Below are positions 48,483 to 57,073 of a DNA stretch of 64,000 nucleotides, one piece after another. The notes beneath the pieces were generated by a model. It was given only the letters and a program-made list of their open reading frames with translations, was not told the origin of the DNA and searched no databases. The position numbers were made by a program, and so were the translations under genes. How positions within the stretch are numbered: position 1 is the stretch's first letter; every line of letters begins with the position of its first letter. Source of the DNA: a virus; IMG/VR virus record IMGVR_UViG_3300029258_002338, positions 1 to 64,000 of that record, one strand, 5' to 3'.

Positions 48483-49493
48483 TCAACCGGGACCTCCCCT
48501 CCAGGGCTCGTCCTCGGAGGGGAGCTTCTCCCGGATCCCCACCACGTCGCGCACCCGCACGAACGACCTGTAGCCAGCCACCTGGGCCGCCCCCACGAGG
48601 TTCCCGGTGTGATCGTAGTACCGCTGGGCGATCGTCATCCGCAGCCGCGAGACGCGGCTTCTGGGGTCCACCCCGGCGCGATCCCACAGCACCCCCACCA
48701 TCTTGAGGACCCGGGCTCCGGCCGTGTCCGGGCGGTTGTCGGGAGCCGCCAGCGGCGAGATCAGGTCGGCCAGGATGCCCCAGCGGGAGGGCATCCGGCG
48801 CAGCACGTCCAGCTCCTCGGGGGCCACGTCCTTGGGGATCTCCCGCACCTTGCCCGTGGCGGCCACCTTGAGCGTGCCCTTCTTGCGGCGCAGCTGCTTG
48901 CGCTCCAGGTACACCAGCTCCGACTTGACCCGCATCGAGCAGCGGACCACCAGGCGCAGGCAGGGCCAGGCCCACGGCACGCGCGGGTCGCCCTTCCAGT
49001 GGTCGCAGGCGTCGAGCAGGGCCTGGTACTCCTCGTCGGAGTAGGGGGTTAGGGGCTCCCTCGCCGGCTTCCCTCCTCCCCGACCCTGGCGCGGGCGCAC
49101 GAGCTTGCTCCACAGCAGGGAGTCACCCTTGTAGGCCGCCCAGTGCTTGAGCGCGTTGCGGAAGTGGTCGAGCCGCCCTTGGGAGTAGCCGCGGTGCAGC
49201 AGGATCTCGGCCGGGTCGTCGTTGGTCAGGCAGCGGACGTTCCAGACGAGCCCCACGATCCGCTTGGCCGCGGATCGGTTGAAGCCCTCGCTCTGGATCA
49301 GCCAGTCGAGGAAGTCGGCCATCACCTCGCGCCCGGCCTGGGCGTGCTTCTGCGCCGCCTCGCGCAGCAGGGAGTTGTCCACCCGGCCGAACTCCACGAT
49401 CTCGCCCCCCAGGAACATCCGGCCACGGCTGATGAGCTTCCCCTCCTCGATCAGGGAGTCCTCGAGTAGGTCCTGCACCTTCTTGTCAGTCAT
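48483..49493 (-). CDS. Catalytically degenerate tyrosine recombinase
   Basis: 336 residues from ATG 49493 (GAAGGTGG six bases upstream). C-terminal domain aligns with the intact integrase at 56195: WPCLRLVVRCSMRV against WPCLRLMTQLGLRA, LADLISP against VADLISP, and SRLRMTIAQRYYDHTGN against HRFRHTMARRLYDAEGD. The first Arg is kept, but the H-x-x-R-H block reads S-x-x-R-M, the GH motif reads GY and the nucleophile Tyr position is not Tyr. It should bind DNA but not cleave it; it may be an accessory or control factor for the active integrase. Confidence 0.72.
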   Translation of the reverse strand: MTDKKVQDLLEDSLIEEGKLISRGRMFLGGEIVEFGRVDNSLLREAAQKHAQAGREVMADFLDWLIQSEGFNRSAAKRIVGLVWNVRCLTNDDPAEILLHRGYSQGRLDHFRNALKHWAAYKGDSLLWSKLVRPRQGRGGGKPAREPLTPYSDEEYQALLDACDHWKGDPRVPWAWPCLRLVVRCSMRVKSELVYLERKQLRRKKGTLKVAATGKVREIPKDVAPEELDVLRRMPSRWGILADLISPLAAPDNRPDTAGARVLKMVGVLWDRAGVDPRSRVSRLRMTIAQRYYDHTGNLVGAAQVAGYRSFVRVRDVVGIREKLPSEDEPWRGGPG

Positions 49494-50487
49494 CGGCATC
49501 CACCTTCAGGGCCATCGCCCGACAGACCGGGCAGATTCCATAGTATCCGGGTTCGTCCGGGACGTGGCGGGGGGACTCGATGCTCCACGTCGCCTGCGCC
49601 GGGCACGAGCAGCGCCAGGCCAGCACCACGTCGAAGTTCTTGAGCGTCGTCAGGTCCCCGCCGGCCACCAGCCGCGCCAGCGCGTCTCGCCCCCGCTCTC
49701 CGGGCCGCAGGTCGAGCACCAGGGAGATCACGGCCTCGCGCTCGGCCACCAGCCGGAGCGCCACGGAGACGCGCGACAGGCGGCTCCAGATGGCCGTCAG
49801 CGCCTCGGGGCGCCTGATGCCCCTCTCGTCCTCGCGGATCTCGTAGCCGGGCTCCACGGAGCCGCTGGAGGCCGTCGTGGCGACGTGGGCCTCTGGGTCG
49901 ATCTCCCCCGCGGGATCGATCCACCAGCCGCGGCGCCTCGTCCAGTTCAACGCCGAGGGGTAGCTCTTCCCGCTCCGATATACCACCTTCCGGTCGTAGT
50001 GCCGGCGCTCGACGGCTCCGTCGGGCAGCGAGGCCTTGATGGTGCGGCAGTCGTCGCTGCAACAGTTGATGTACTTGGCCCGCGCTCGCCGGCGCTCCCT
50101 GGGGTTGGCGACCAGCCGTGGGGGCAGCGTGATCGGGCCGCCGCAGACCACGCAGTAGACCTTCAGCGGGGGCAGCTTCAACCACTTCCGCTCGACCCCG
50201 TGCCGGTCCAGGATCTCGTAGAGCTTCTGCCGCCCCACCCCGTAGCGGTCGCACAGCTCGCTCCAGGTCTTCCACCCCCTGTACTCCTCGCAGATCTCCC
50301 GCTCCACCTCGGGGCTCACGGGCTTGTGGGGGGCCCGAGCCGGGCCCAACCGAGCCCGCCGCACCGTCTTCACCGCCTCGTAGCTGATGCCCATGTCGCG
50401 GGCGATGGCCTTCATCGCCTCCCCATCCTGCACCCGCCGCACGATCTCGTCCCTCTGGGCATCGGTGAGGTAGGGCCGCTTGCTCAC
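49486..50487 (-). CDS. Double helix-turn-helix protein with zinc cluster
   Basis: 333 residues from GTG 50487 behind AGGAGC. HTH 1: LTDAQRDEIVRRVQDGEAMKAIARDMGISYEAVKTVRRA region (8-45); HTH 2 about 52-90 (CDRYGVGRQKLYEIL). Then CVVCGGPITLPP...NCCSDDCR (about 108-143), a four-Cys zinc site like those of recombinase/HNH-type zinc domains, and a C-terminal CSCP...CPVC pair. Likely a sequence-specific DNA-binding protein, perhaps a regulator of excision. Overlaps the dead recombinase gene by 8 nt. Confidence 0.6.
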   Translation of the reverse strand: MSKRPYLTDAQRDEIVRRVQDGEAMKAIARDMGISYEAVKTVRRARLGPARAPHKPVSPEVEREICEEYRGWKTWSELCDRYGVGRQKLYEILDRHGVERKWLKLPPLKVYCVVCGGPITLPPRLVANPRERRRARAKYINCCSDDCRTIKASLPDGAVERRHYDRKVVYRSGKSYPSALNWTRRRGWWIDPAGEIDPEAHVATTASSGSVEPGYEIREDERGIRRPEALTAIWSRLSRVSVALRLVAEREAVISLVLDLRPGERGRDALARLVAGGDLTTLKNFDVVLAWRCSCPAQATWSIESPRHVPDEPGYYGICPVCRAMALKVDADD

Positions 50488-50624
50488 TCGCCAGGCTCCT
50501 CGACGGGCTCGGCCGGCTCGGCGTACTCTCGCCACTCGGGGCGCAGGGCGTCGTCGAGCACTAGCTCGGGCGCGACGTCCTCGTACCCCTCCGGGCGGGT
50601 GATGCGGACGAGGACGTCACTCAC
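50484..50624 (-). CDS. Small acidic protein, GTG start
   Basis: 46 residues, MSDVLVRITRPEGYE at the start and an acidic Pro-rich end (EPAEPVEEPGE). GTG at 50624 overlaps the upstream stop (GTGA) with GAGGAGGAC just before it; its own stop overlaps the next GTG start. Not recognised. Confidence 0.5.
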   Translation of the reverse strand: MSDVLVRITRPEGYEDVAPELVLDDALRPEWREYAEPAEPVEEPGE

Positions 50625-50877
50625 CGTCGTCCTCCTCGGGCGCGGGGGTGGGGATGGTAGTCTCCGGTAGGACCAACGCCCTGAGCCGCTCTACAAGGCT
50701 CGGGGTGCCCTCACCAAAGTACGCCATCTCGCTTGCGATATCCCTCACCTCCTTCAAGGTGCGCTCCAGCTTGACGATACGGGCTGACATCTTCTCACGC
50801 TGGGCCAGCACAGATCTGCGCTTACGCTTCTCGCGCATCATGTCCTCTTCTGTGTAGATGATCCAATCTCTACCCAT
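50617..50877 (-). CDS. Small coiled-coil protein
   Basis: 86 residues; basic helix with heptads (about 10-60), acidic end EEDDGE that also encodes the ribosome binding site of the next gene. Not recognised. Confidence 0.52.
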   Translation of the reverse strand: MGRDWIIYTEEDMMREKRKRRSVLAQREKMSARIVKLERTLKEVRDIASEMAYFGEGTPSLVERLRALVLPETTIPTPAPEEDDGE

Positions 50878-50878
50878 C

Positions 50879-51904
50879 TCAGTCCTCCTCGTCGGCGGGT
50901 TGCGCGGGGGTGGGGATCTCCGGGGGAAACTCTATCTGCATATCGTCTTCGGCCAACAGTCGTGCCGCTGCTTGCACCTCTTTGTCGGTCCACTCGGGCG
51001 CGGGGGTGGGGGTGGTGTCGAGCAACTTGACTGCCTCTGCCGCGCGCTCAAGGATCCAGGCACCAAGGGGCTTGCCTGATTCGTGCCAGCCGACCGCCTC
51101 CGTCAATTTCTCCCTCACCGTCTCCAAGGTGCGCTCGGCTTGCATAGCGCGATCTATCCAATAGGTGTCACTGGCAAGCCTGTCACACTCGGCAACCGCA
51201 TGGTCCCGCTCGGCCTCCAGCTCGGCGACGCGGGCGCGCAACGCCGACTCGGTCTCCTCCCGAACTCGCTCCCACATTCCCTCGCCGAACTCGGCGATGA
51301 CCCAGTCCCTGACGGATTGTCGAGCCACTGGTACCCCACCCGCCGAGCACGATTCACCCTTATCGGGCTCGGGGGTGGATAGGCCGACAACGCCAGCGCC
51401 AACGGTCAATGGCTCTATCCCTTCGCCGACGGTCAGACCAACGACGCTAGCACCGACCGTGCATCCCGCCGGCTCTGTCGACGGTTGGTCGGTCCACTCG
51501 GGGGTGGGGTTCCGTAGCCGCCCCACCTCGGCCCGCGCCTCGGCGAGGTCGTGTTCCAGCTTCTCGGTGCGGGTTCGGAGTGCAGCGTGATCCGCGCACT
51601 CCGTATATTCCTTGTCTCCAGTCCACCCGCAGCCGCACCGTTTACTCAGCTCTCGCTCCAACTCGGCGACGCGGGCCTCGGCCTCATTGCGCTCGTCTCT
51701 CATCCTGATCGCCAACTCATCCAGGCTATCGCAGTCACCCAAGATGGACACCAACACAGCGCGTTCCTGGTCGTGCGCTAAACACTCGGCCTCCAGCTCG
51801 GCGACCCGGCGCTCGGCCTTCTCGGCGCGGTCGCGCTGCCGCAAGCACTCCTCGATGACCTCGTCCTTCGGAGACTCCTTGAGGCTCGTGTAGTAGGCGC
51901 TCAT
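50879..51904 (-). CDS. Long coiled-coil protein with Val/Gly repeat segment
   Basis: 341 residues from ATG 51904 behind GGAGG. Two coiled coils (about 15-130 and 215-275) flank a segment with the imperfect repeats GASVVGLTVGEGIEPLTVGAG and GVVGLS. CGCGW and C near residue 95 may bind metal. A structural or multimerising role is likely; not recognised. Confidence 0.55.
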   Translation of the reverse strand: MSAYYTSLKESPKDEVIEECLRQRDRAEKAERRVAELEAECLAHDQERAVLVSILGDCDSLDELAIRMRDERNEAEARVAELERELSKRCGCGWTGDKEYTECADHAALRTRTEKLEHDLAEARAEVGRLRNPTPEWTDQPSTEPAGCTVGASVVGLTVGEGIEPLTVGAGVVGLSTPEPDKGESCSAGGVPVARQSVRDWVIAEFGEGMWERVREETESALRARVAELEAERDHAVAECDRLASDTYWIDRAMQAERTLETVREKLTEAVGWHESGKPLGAWILERAAEAVKLLDTTPTPAPEWTDKEVQAAARLLAEDDMQIEFPPEIPTPAQPADEED

Positions 51905-52389
51905 CTGGCCCTCCTCAGCAGGTTGAATATTGACCGCGGGATAGATACCCACCGCTTAGTGTTCAGGACTGACTCCCGCGCGCTCTCCATCACAGCGTCG
52001 CACGCCTCGCGCAGCGCCTCCAACGTCGCCTGTGCCTCGTCGCGCTCGTACTCGGCCACTTCAATATCGTGCCGATAGGCCACTACATCTGCTTGGTGTT
52101 CGATGGCTTGGGCTTGAAATGCCTCAACCTTCTTCACCTCGGCCCGCGCTTTGTCGCACTCAGAGAGGGCTTGCTCGGCACGGTTAAACGCGGCCTGTTT
52201 TTTGGCACTTTCGCGGCGCAGCTGCCCCTCTAACAACTTGATCTTGTGTCTCCACCTAGCGTCACGCTCCGTCTGCTCCCTACGCAGTTCCTTGACCTCC
52301 CGCGCCAGCCGCGCCGTCACGCCGTCCGGGCGGTAGCGTAGGACGTGCCTCACGAACTCGGTGTCGAGCGGGTCGTTGTTGGTGCTCAT
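51901..52389 (-). CDS. Coiled-coil protein
   Basis: 162 residues, long heptad-bearing helices (about 30-135) rich in Ala, Arg, Glu; basic C-terminus. ATGA overlap with 51904. Not recognised; base composition less GC-rich than the integrase genes. Confidence 0.52.
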   Translation of the reverse strand: MSTNNDPLDTEFVRHVLRYRPDGVTARLAREVKELRREQTERDARWRHKIKLLEGQLRRESAKKQAAFNRAEQALSECDKARAEVKKVEAFQAQAIEHQADVVAYRHDIEVAEYERDEAQATLEALREACDAVMESARESVLNTKRWVSIPRSIFNLLRRAR

Positions 52390-52390
52390 C

Positions 52391-52573
52391 TCACTCTCCG
52401 TGGTTCAGCGAGTCACTGTCCAACGACAGCCTCGTCCGCTCGTTACCGTCGACCCACCAGAGCTGCACCTCGACGCGAGTGTGCGCGCCCCAGGTGTCGT
52501 AGTCGGTGTCCGTCTCAACCTCGACGCGGAGGTGCCTCTGGAGCAACTGTTTGATCTCTTCTTTCATACTCAC
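52391..52573 (-). CDS. Small hypothetical protein
   Basis: 60 residues if GTG 52573 is used (GGAGG eight bases upstream, GTGA overlap with the upstream stop); 58 from the internal ATG. Mostly strands with Trp-Trp; not recognised. Confidence 0.45.
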   Translation of the reverse strand: MSMKEEIKQLLQRHLRVEVETDTDYDTWGAHTRVEVQLWWVDGNERTRLSLDSDSLNHGE

Positions 52574-52788
52574 TGACGCTTCCTCCTCCTCCACAGCGGT
52601 CTCCTGGGAGTCGGCGTTGGAGGGAACCCGCGCCGCTCCAGCTCGTTGAGCAGCTCGTCCCACGCCTCGGCCATCCGCTCCTGGTCCCTCGGTAGGGGGT
52701 ACTCAGACAAAAACTCGTTGTTGTGGTCGTTGTTCAGTAGATGATAGGCATACTGCACGGCGTGCCGCTTGGCCTCGCGCTTGTTCAT
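52570..52788 (-). CDS. Small hypothetical protein
   Basis: 72 residues: acidic helical core, basic Pro/Arg-rich end (PTPTPRRPLWRRRKR). Not recognised. Confidence 0.45.
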   Translation of the reverse strand: MNKREAKRHAVQYAYHLLNNDHNNEFLSEYPLPRDQERMAEAWDELLNELERRGFPPTPTPRRPLWRRRKRQ

Positions 52789-52792
52789 GCTC

Positions 52793-53116
52793 TCACTCCT
52801 CCCATCTCAGCATCTGCCGGGTCAGCTCCACGCGCCCCGTGAGCGAGAGGTCATAGCCGCAGATCTCGCAGCGTGGCCCCACTGAGTCCTTGGAGCACGT
52901 CCCGTAGTCGAAGGTGACTCCACCGAGGCGCTGATGCTTGAGCTGCGGGAAGGTGAGCACGAGGCACGGGGTCTTCTCCGTGGGGCCGCTGCACTCGCGG
53001 GCTGCGATCAAGTCACGCTCCGCTTGCGTCCGCTGTAGCTCCAGGCCCAGGAAGATGATGCCCCCGACCGCGATCACCAGCGTCACGGCGACTCCGACGG
53101 TGTTGAATTTCATCAT
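52793..53116 (-). CDS. Membrane-anchored or secreted Cys protein
   Basis: 107 residues: hydrophobic segment at about 8-26, then five Cys (EC, PC, TC, RCEICG). May be exported and disulfide bonded or metal binding. Not recognised. Confidence 0.5.
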   Translation of the reverse strand: MMKFNTVGVAVTLVIAVGGIIFLGLELQRTQAERDLIAARECSGPTEKTPCLVLTFPQLKHQRLGGVTFDYGTCSKDSVGPRCEICGYDLSLTGRVELTRQMLRWEE

Positions 53117-53427
53117 CAGAGACCCCTCCGCCGCCTCTGTTCACCGATTTCTCGCGCGAGATCTCGGACTTTCTCCGCAGCGATATTACGGTAGGCGGTG
53201 TAGACGGCGCCCTCCCAGGAGGCCAAACCGTCTCGCTTGATTATCTGCTCGATGTGCGGGATATTCTTGCGGCAGATCTTGGTAATCGCCTTCACGTCTT
53301 CTTCTATGTGGACGCTCACAATCTCGCGCAAGAACTTGCCCACCGTTGTTTGATTTTCGTCCATCAGCTCACCTCCTTGGGGGCGTCTGGGGTCACTCGG
53401 CGCGACGCGGCGTGCCTTGGGCTTCAT
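53116..53427 (-). CDS. Small helical protein, two possible starts
   Basis: 103 residues from ATG 53427 (ATGA overlap with the upstream gene, GGAG nearby) or 82 from ATG 53364, which has a stronger AAGGAGGTGAGCTG site. The 82-residue core is helical and charged with one Cys. Not recognised. Confidence 0.5.
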   Translation of the reverse strand: MKPKARRVAPSDPRRPQGGELMDENQTTVGKFLREIVSVHIEEDVKAITKICRKNIPHIEQIIKRDGLASWEGAVYTAYRNIAAEKVRDLAREIGEQRRRRGL

Positions 53428-53720
53428 CCTTCACTCCTCTCCTGGGTGGCCCGCCGCAGGCGGTAGACCCACGTCCCGTGCGGCTTGCCGTTCTGGCGCC
53501 TCCGCACGAGGGGGCCGCCGTCTCGGGAGAGCCGCTCGATCAGCGGGACGTAGGACCCCCACCCCATGAAGGCGTCGGGGTAGCGCGGCTGGAAGTAGTT
53601 GCGGAAGAACCCGGCGTGCGTGAACTCGACCCCCGGGGGCACCTCGGCCAGCGTGTCGAGGATCATGTGCCACACCTCGTCAGCCGGCAGGCGGTTGATC
53701 GTACCTTGTGGCCCTCTCAT
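53424..53720 (-). CDS. Small winged-helix-like protein
   Basis: 98 residues. ADEVWHMILDTLAEVPPGVEF, a helix, then GGPLVRRRQNGKPHGTWVYRL resembles a winged-helix hairpin. A DNA-binding role is plausible. Not recognised as a family. Confidence 0.5.
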   Translation of the reverse strand: MRGPQGTINRLPADEVWHMILDTLAEVPPGVEFTHAGFFRNYFQPRYPDAFMGWGSYVPLIERLSRDGGPLVRRRQNGKPHGTWVYRLRRATQERSEG

Positions 53721-53721
53721 C

Positions 53722-53964
53722 TCACCGCTTCCTCTCTCCCTGGTACGGTGCCGTCTCGACGCAGATCCTCAAGGGCTCGTGAGCAGGCCCGTACAGGTAG
53801 CCTGGGGGAAGCTCCACGTCGAAGACCTCGCAGTACCACCGCTTCGCCCCATCGCGGCGCGCTTCGTCGGTCTTCCGCAGCTGCGGGCAACCCGTACAGT
53901 GATCGTGGTTCGGTATCTCGAAGTCGTAGTCGATCCCATCGACCTTCGCCTTGAATCGTCTCAT
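53722..53964 (-). CDS. Small Cys protein
   Basis: 80 residues from ATG 53964 behind AGGAGGGGG. HCTGCPQLRK (about 21-30), YCEVF and ICVE give a four-Cys set, similar to the knuckle proteins at 20.2-21.3 kb. Not recognised. Confidence 0.52.
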   Translation of the reverse strand: MRRFKAKVDGIDYDFEIPNHDHCTGCPQLRKTDEARRDGAKRWYCEVFDVELPPGYLYGPAHEPLRICVETAPYQGERKR

Positions 53965-53989
53965 CAGTTTTCCCCCTCCTTCTCCACGG

Positions 53990-54217
53990 TCAGCCTGGCG
54001 TGCTCCCACGCTTGGCCGCCTCTGGTGTGTTGTTGGGATCGCTGTAGGCGCAGTCAGCGCACCACGTAGCCCGCTTGGCCCCAGTGAATCCGCGCCCGCA
54101 TTTGAGGCATCTACAGAGGTAGCCGCCAGGTGCCCAGCCTTTTCGCTGCGGGCGCTCGTCTCCTGGATCGTTCATCGCCTGTTGGACGGTCAGCGCTGTT
54201 TCCTTTTTTCCCATCAT
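53990..54217 (-). CDS. Small zinc-finger protein
   Basis: 75 residues. CRCLKCGRGF (about 46-55) and WCADCAYS (about 63-70) form a four-Cys site. Start overlaps the upstream stop (TGATG type). Not recognised. Confidence 0.5.
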   Translation of the reverse strand: MMGKKETALTVQQAMNDPGDERPQRKGWAPGGYLCRCLKCGRGFTGAKRATWCADCAYSDPNNTPEAAKRGSTPG

Positions 54218-54705
54218 CGGTCGTCCTCTTTCTTCCGCCGCGCATCCCACGTCTCCTGGTAGGGGTGCTGCAACTCGAACTCCCCGGGGCCGAGGATGCG
54301 GCGATCCCGCGGAGACAAGACCCCGTACTCAGGAATTCGGCCGTCCTCCGCGTTGATCGGGTGCTCGCCAATGCTGCGGAACCAGTCGAGCGCGAGATCG
54401 AAGCAGTCCACCTTCTCAGTCGAGAAGAAGATGCGGCCAACGATCTGCGTCTCGTCGGCCGGGAACTTCTCGTAGCCCCAGCCAGGGCACGGGACGAAGT
54501 AGCGGTCGCCCATCCCCCTGATCTTGGACTCCAGCCGCTCCCTCTGCTTCTCGGGGTCCAAGGGGCGTGGGCCGATCCAGCGGCGCGTCACCTTGTGCGT
54601 GACGATGCGACCCTCGCAGAGCACGGCGATGGCTTCGGCGTAGTGCTCGTGCTCGGGCAGCTGCTCCGTGGTGAAGGGACCCTCGAAGTGCCTGTTGTCG
54701 GTCAT
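54214..54705 (-). CDS. Hypothetical protein
   Basis: 163 residues, alpha/beta, with RRWIGPRPLDPEKQRERLES and CPGWGYEKFPA stretches; no recognised motif. Starts about 45 nt after the next upstream stop. Confidence 0.52.
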   Translation of the reverse strand: MTDNRHFEGPFTTEQLPEHEHYAEAIAVLCEGRIVTHKVTRRWIGPRPLDPEKQRERLESKIRGMGDRYFVPCPGWGYEKFPADETQIVGRIFFSTEKVDCFDLALDWFRSIGEHPINAEDGRIPEYGVLSPRDRRILGPGEFELQHPYQETWDARRKKEDDR

Positions 54706-54750
54706 CGGTCGTCCTCCCCTTTCTCCGCCCTCAGTGGGCGTTGATAACCT

Positions 54751-54957
54751 TCACTTATCAAGGGCCTCCTCCTCCTCCGAGGTCCACAGCTCCTTGATGA
54801 CGCGGCGGATGGACGCGAACCGGGCGCCCACCAGCACCTCGAAGGTCTCGAGATCGTGGTAGCGGATCTTCCTGGTCGCCAGCTCGAGGATCTTCTCCAG
54901 CGCCTTCTCGCGCCGGTTGACCAGACGCTCGAGCCTCTTGCAGGTCTCACACTCCAT
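54751..54957 (-). CDS. Small helical protein with CxxC
   Basis: 68 residues from ATG 54957 (GGAGGG site); starts MECETCKRLERL, then a helical body and an acidic end. TGATG overlap with the frame upstream. Not recognised. Confidence 0.48.
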   Translation of the reverse strand: MECETCKRLERLVNRREKALEKILELATRKIRYHDLETFEVLVGARFASIRRVIKELWTSEEEEALDK

Positions 54958-55094
54958 CACTTCCCTCCGTGGAGCCAGACGTTGCCGTAGCCGGGGAGGA
55001 TGACGGTGCCGTGGCGGCTCATCTCCTCGGCGATGCCCTCCTACTGAGCTTGACGACGTTCGGTGAAGATGTAGGCTACAGTGAAGCGTTTCAT
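54957..55094 (-). pseudogene. Small ORF interrupted by an in-frame TAG
   Basis: From ATG 55094 the frame reads 17 residues (MKRFTVAYIFTERRQAQ), then TAG at 55043-55041, then 27 more residues in the same frame (EGIAEEMSRHGTVILPGYGN...) to TGA. GGAGGG after the TAG is the only other start signal. Either a nonsense-mutated small gene, two tiny genes, or a recoded amber codon. Confidence 0.4.
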
Positions 55095-55630
55095 CGTTCC
55101 TCCAAGATGTTGCACATGGTCTTGCTGTAGGTGTGCGGGAGGCACACCAGGAGGCTGCGCCACCCCGCGTTCCAGGCGCGGTACAGGCGCCGGTATCTGC
55201 GGTGCGATTCCGCGTCGATGTCGCAGAGCCGACGGACCGTGCCGTAGCCCTGTCCCATGAGGCGAGCCACCTCCAGGTCGATCATCCGCGCGGTCTCGTA
55301 GTCGTGGCGGGCGTCCCACCAGCGCGCCGTGAGCCGCCGCGTGGCGCCGTCGATAGAGGCGACGAGTAGCTTGGCGTCCTCGATCTCCTGGAGCCGCGCG
55401 CACGCGTCCCAGACAATCAGCTCTACCTCGGCGAATGATCGTAGAGCCTGCACCGCCAGCGCGCGCACCTCGGCGTCGAACGCCTCGAGATCTTCGATGG
55501 GATCGATCACTTGTCGTTCTCCTCCGCTGCTCATCTGTCGCTCTCCTTCCGCGGCACGAAGATCAGTCTCCTGCGGCGTGACCCAGTCCATGTCCGAGCT
55601 GCTCGTCATCACCTCGACGTTCTGGTTCAT
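55091..55630 (-). CDS. Hypothetical helical protein
   Basis: 179 residues from ATG 55630 (ATGA overlap). Acidic first third, then basic helical region with AVQALRSFAEVELIVWDA and ESHRRYRRLYRAWNAGW, which has the look of sigma-like or terminase-small-like helices but no clear HTH match. Not recognised. Confidence 0.5.
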   Translation of the reverse strand: MNQNVEVMTSSSDMDWVTPQETDLRAAEGERQMSSGGERQVIDPIEDLEAFDAEVRALAVQALRSFAEVELIVWDACARLQEIEDAKLLVASIDGATRRLTARWWDARHDYETARMIDLEVARLMGQGYGTVRRLCDIDAESHRRYRRLYRAWNAGWRSLLVCLPHTYSKTMCNILEER

Positions 55631-55968
55631 CCGTTCCCGTCCTCGTCGTCGTAGGGGTTGTCGGGCACGTCCTCGCGGATCGCCTCGCGCTCGAGCTTGT
55701 TGACCTCGCGGATCAGCTCGTCGCGCGCCTCCTTCAGCGCCACGTTCTCCTCTTCGAGGTCGCGCTTCTCGAGCGTGAGGGCGTCGATCTTCTGGTTGAG
55801 GGTCGTGATCGCCCTCAAGCCCTCCTCGCGGTGCTTGATGGCCTCGCGCAGCTCGCGCTGCAACGCGGCGACCTCTCCCTGAAGCTGGTGGATCCGCTGG
55901 TCGCGCGCCACGTCCATCGCCTTGCCCGCCAGGCCACCCAAGAATCCCATCCATCCCGCTCCGCTCAT
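55627..55968 (-). CDS. Coiled-coil protein
   Basis: 113 residues from ATG 55968. Gly-rich apolar start (MSGAGWMGFLGGLAGKAM), then a long heptad coiled coil (about 25-95) and acidic tail. Possibly membrane-associating. Not recognised. Confidence 0.53.
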   Translation of the reverse strand: MSGAGWMGFLGGLAGKAMDVARDQRIHQLQGEVAALQRELREAIKHREEGLRAITTLNQKIDALTLEKRDLEEENVALKEARDELIREVNKLEREAIREDVPDNPYDDEDGNG

Positions 55969-56198
55969 CCGTTCCTCCCGGCCTTCTCGGCCTCGCGGCA
56001 CCCCTCGCACCGCTGGTAGTGGTACCCCTCCCGTCGCATGATGAGGCCGAGCCGCGAGTCGTAGCTCCGACACCACATCATGAGGGGGTCGCCCGTCTTG
56101 ACGTACCGCTGGGGGCAGTCGAGCCCGCACCGCGTCTCCCCCTCGACCCAGACCTGGCAGTCGAACCCGACCCGGTCCTTGAGGATCATCTTCTTCAT
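55965..56198 (-). CDS. Small Cys protein
   Basis: 77 residues; start at 56198 or at ATG 56189, which is better spaced from GGAGGA. Cys pattern C-x(9)-CGLDC-PQ...WC...RCEGC, again a likely zinc site. Directly downstream of the integrase. Not recognised. Confidence 0.5.
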   Translation of the reverse strand: MKKMILKDRVGFDCQVWVEGETRCGLDCPQRYVKTGDPLMMWCRSYDSRLGLIMRREGYHYQRCEGCREAEKAGRNG

Positions 56199-57073
56199 TC
56201 CTCCCGCTCCTTCTTCAACCGGCGTAGGGCGTCGCCCACGCGTCGGGTGCGGCTGCCCCGGAGGTACCGCTCGGTGGTGGCCACGCTGGAGTGGCCGAGG
56301 AAGTCCTTGACGTCGAGGATGTCGCCCTCGGCGTCGTAGAGGCGGCGGGCCATCGTGTGGCGGAAGCGGTGGGTCCAGACCTCGTCCGCGTCCAGCCCGG
56401 CCTCGTCGGCCACCCGCTTGACCCAGCGCCTCACCTGCTCGTAGGCCGCCGCGGCACGTCGCGCCTTGGCCGACCGGGGGGAGATCAGGTCCGCCACCTC
56501 GTCCCAGTCCCCCAGCTCCAGCAAGGCCGCCAGCTCCTCGTCCACGATGCCCTCGACGGCCAGGTCGCGCTCCCGGTCCCGCTTGGTCCAGATGCGCAGC
56601 ACGCCGGTCTCCTGCGCCTCCTCGACGGCCTCGCGCTGGACGTGGGCCAGGTCGGCCCCGGCGCGCAGCCCGAGCTGGGTCATCAGCCGCAGGCAGGGCC
56701 AGAGCCAGACCGGCTCCTCGTCCCGGTAGGCGTCGAGCGCCTCGTCGAAGGCCTCGGCTTGCTCCTCGGTCAGCGGCGTGACGATCTTGCTGCGCAGGCT
56801 GCCCTTGCCCCCGCGCATCATCTTCACCGCGGCCCGGGAGGAGAGCGCCTCCTCCAGCGTCCCGTCGTCTCGCCAGCGGGCCCAGCGCAGCAGGGCGGCC
56901 CGGTAGAGCCGCTTGGTCGCCGGGCGGATCTTGCGGCGAGCCAGCACCCGCCAGGGCTCCTCCTCGTCGTACTCCAACGCGGCCTTGACCGCGTTGAAGT
57001 AGTTCTGCACGGAGCGGGGCTCGAGCCCCTCCACCTCCAGGTACGCCCGGAAGGCCTCCAGGGTGTCGCTCAT
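56195..57073 (-). CDS. int: Tyrosine integrase/recombinase
   Basis: 292 residues from ATG 57073 (ATGA overlap with upstream gene). N-terminal SAM-like core-binding domain (about 1-110), catalytic domain with the first Arg in TQLGLRAGADL, THRFRHTMARRL (H-x-x-R-H), FLGHSS and the nucleophile Tyr in ATTERYLRG. All catalytic residues are present. It would integrate and excise the phage at a host site, or resolve plasmid dimers. Its dead paralogue is at 48483. Confidence 0.92.
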   Translation of the reverse strand: MSDTLEAFRAYLEVEGLEPRSVQNYFNAVKAALEYDEEEPWRVLARRKIRPATKRLYRAALLRWARWRDDGTLEEALSSRAAVKMMRGGKGSLRSKIVTPLTEEQAEAFDEALDAYRDEEPVWLWPCLRLMTQLGLRAGADLAHVQREAVEEAQETGVLRIWTKRDRERDLAVEGIVDEELAALLELGDWDEVADLISPRSAKARRAAAAYEQVRRWVKRVADEAGLDADEVWTHRFRHTMARRLYDAEGDILDVKDFLGHSSVATTERYLRGSRTRRVGDALRRLKKEREE

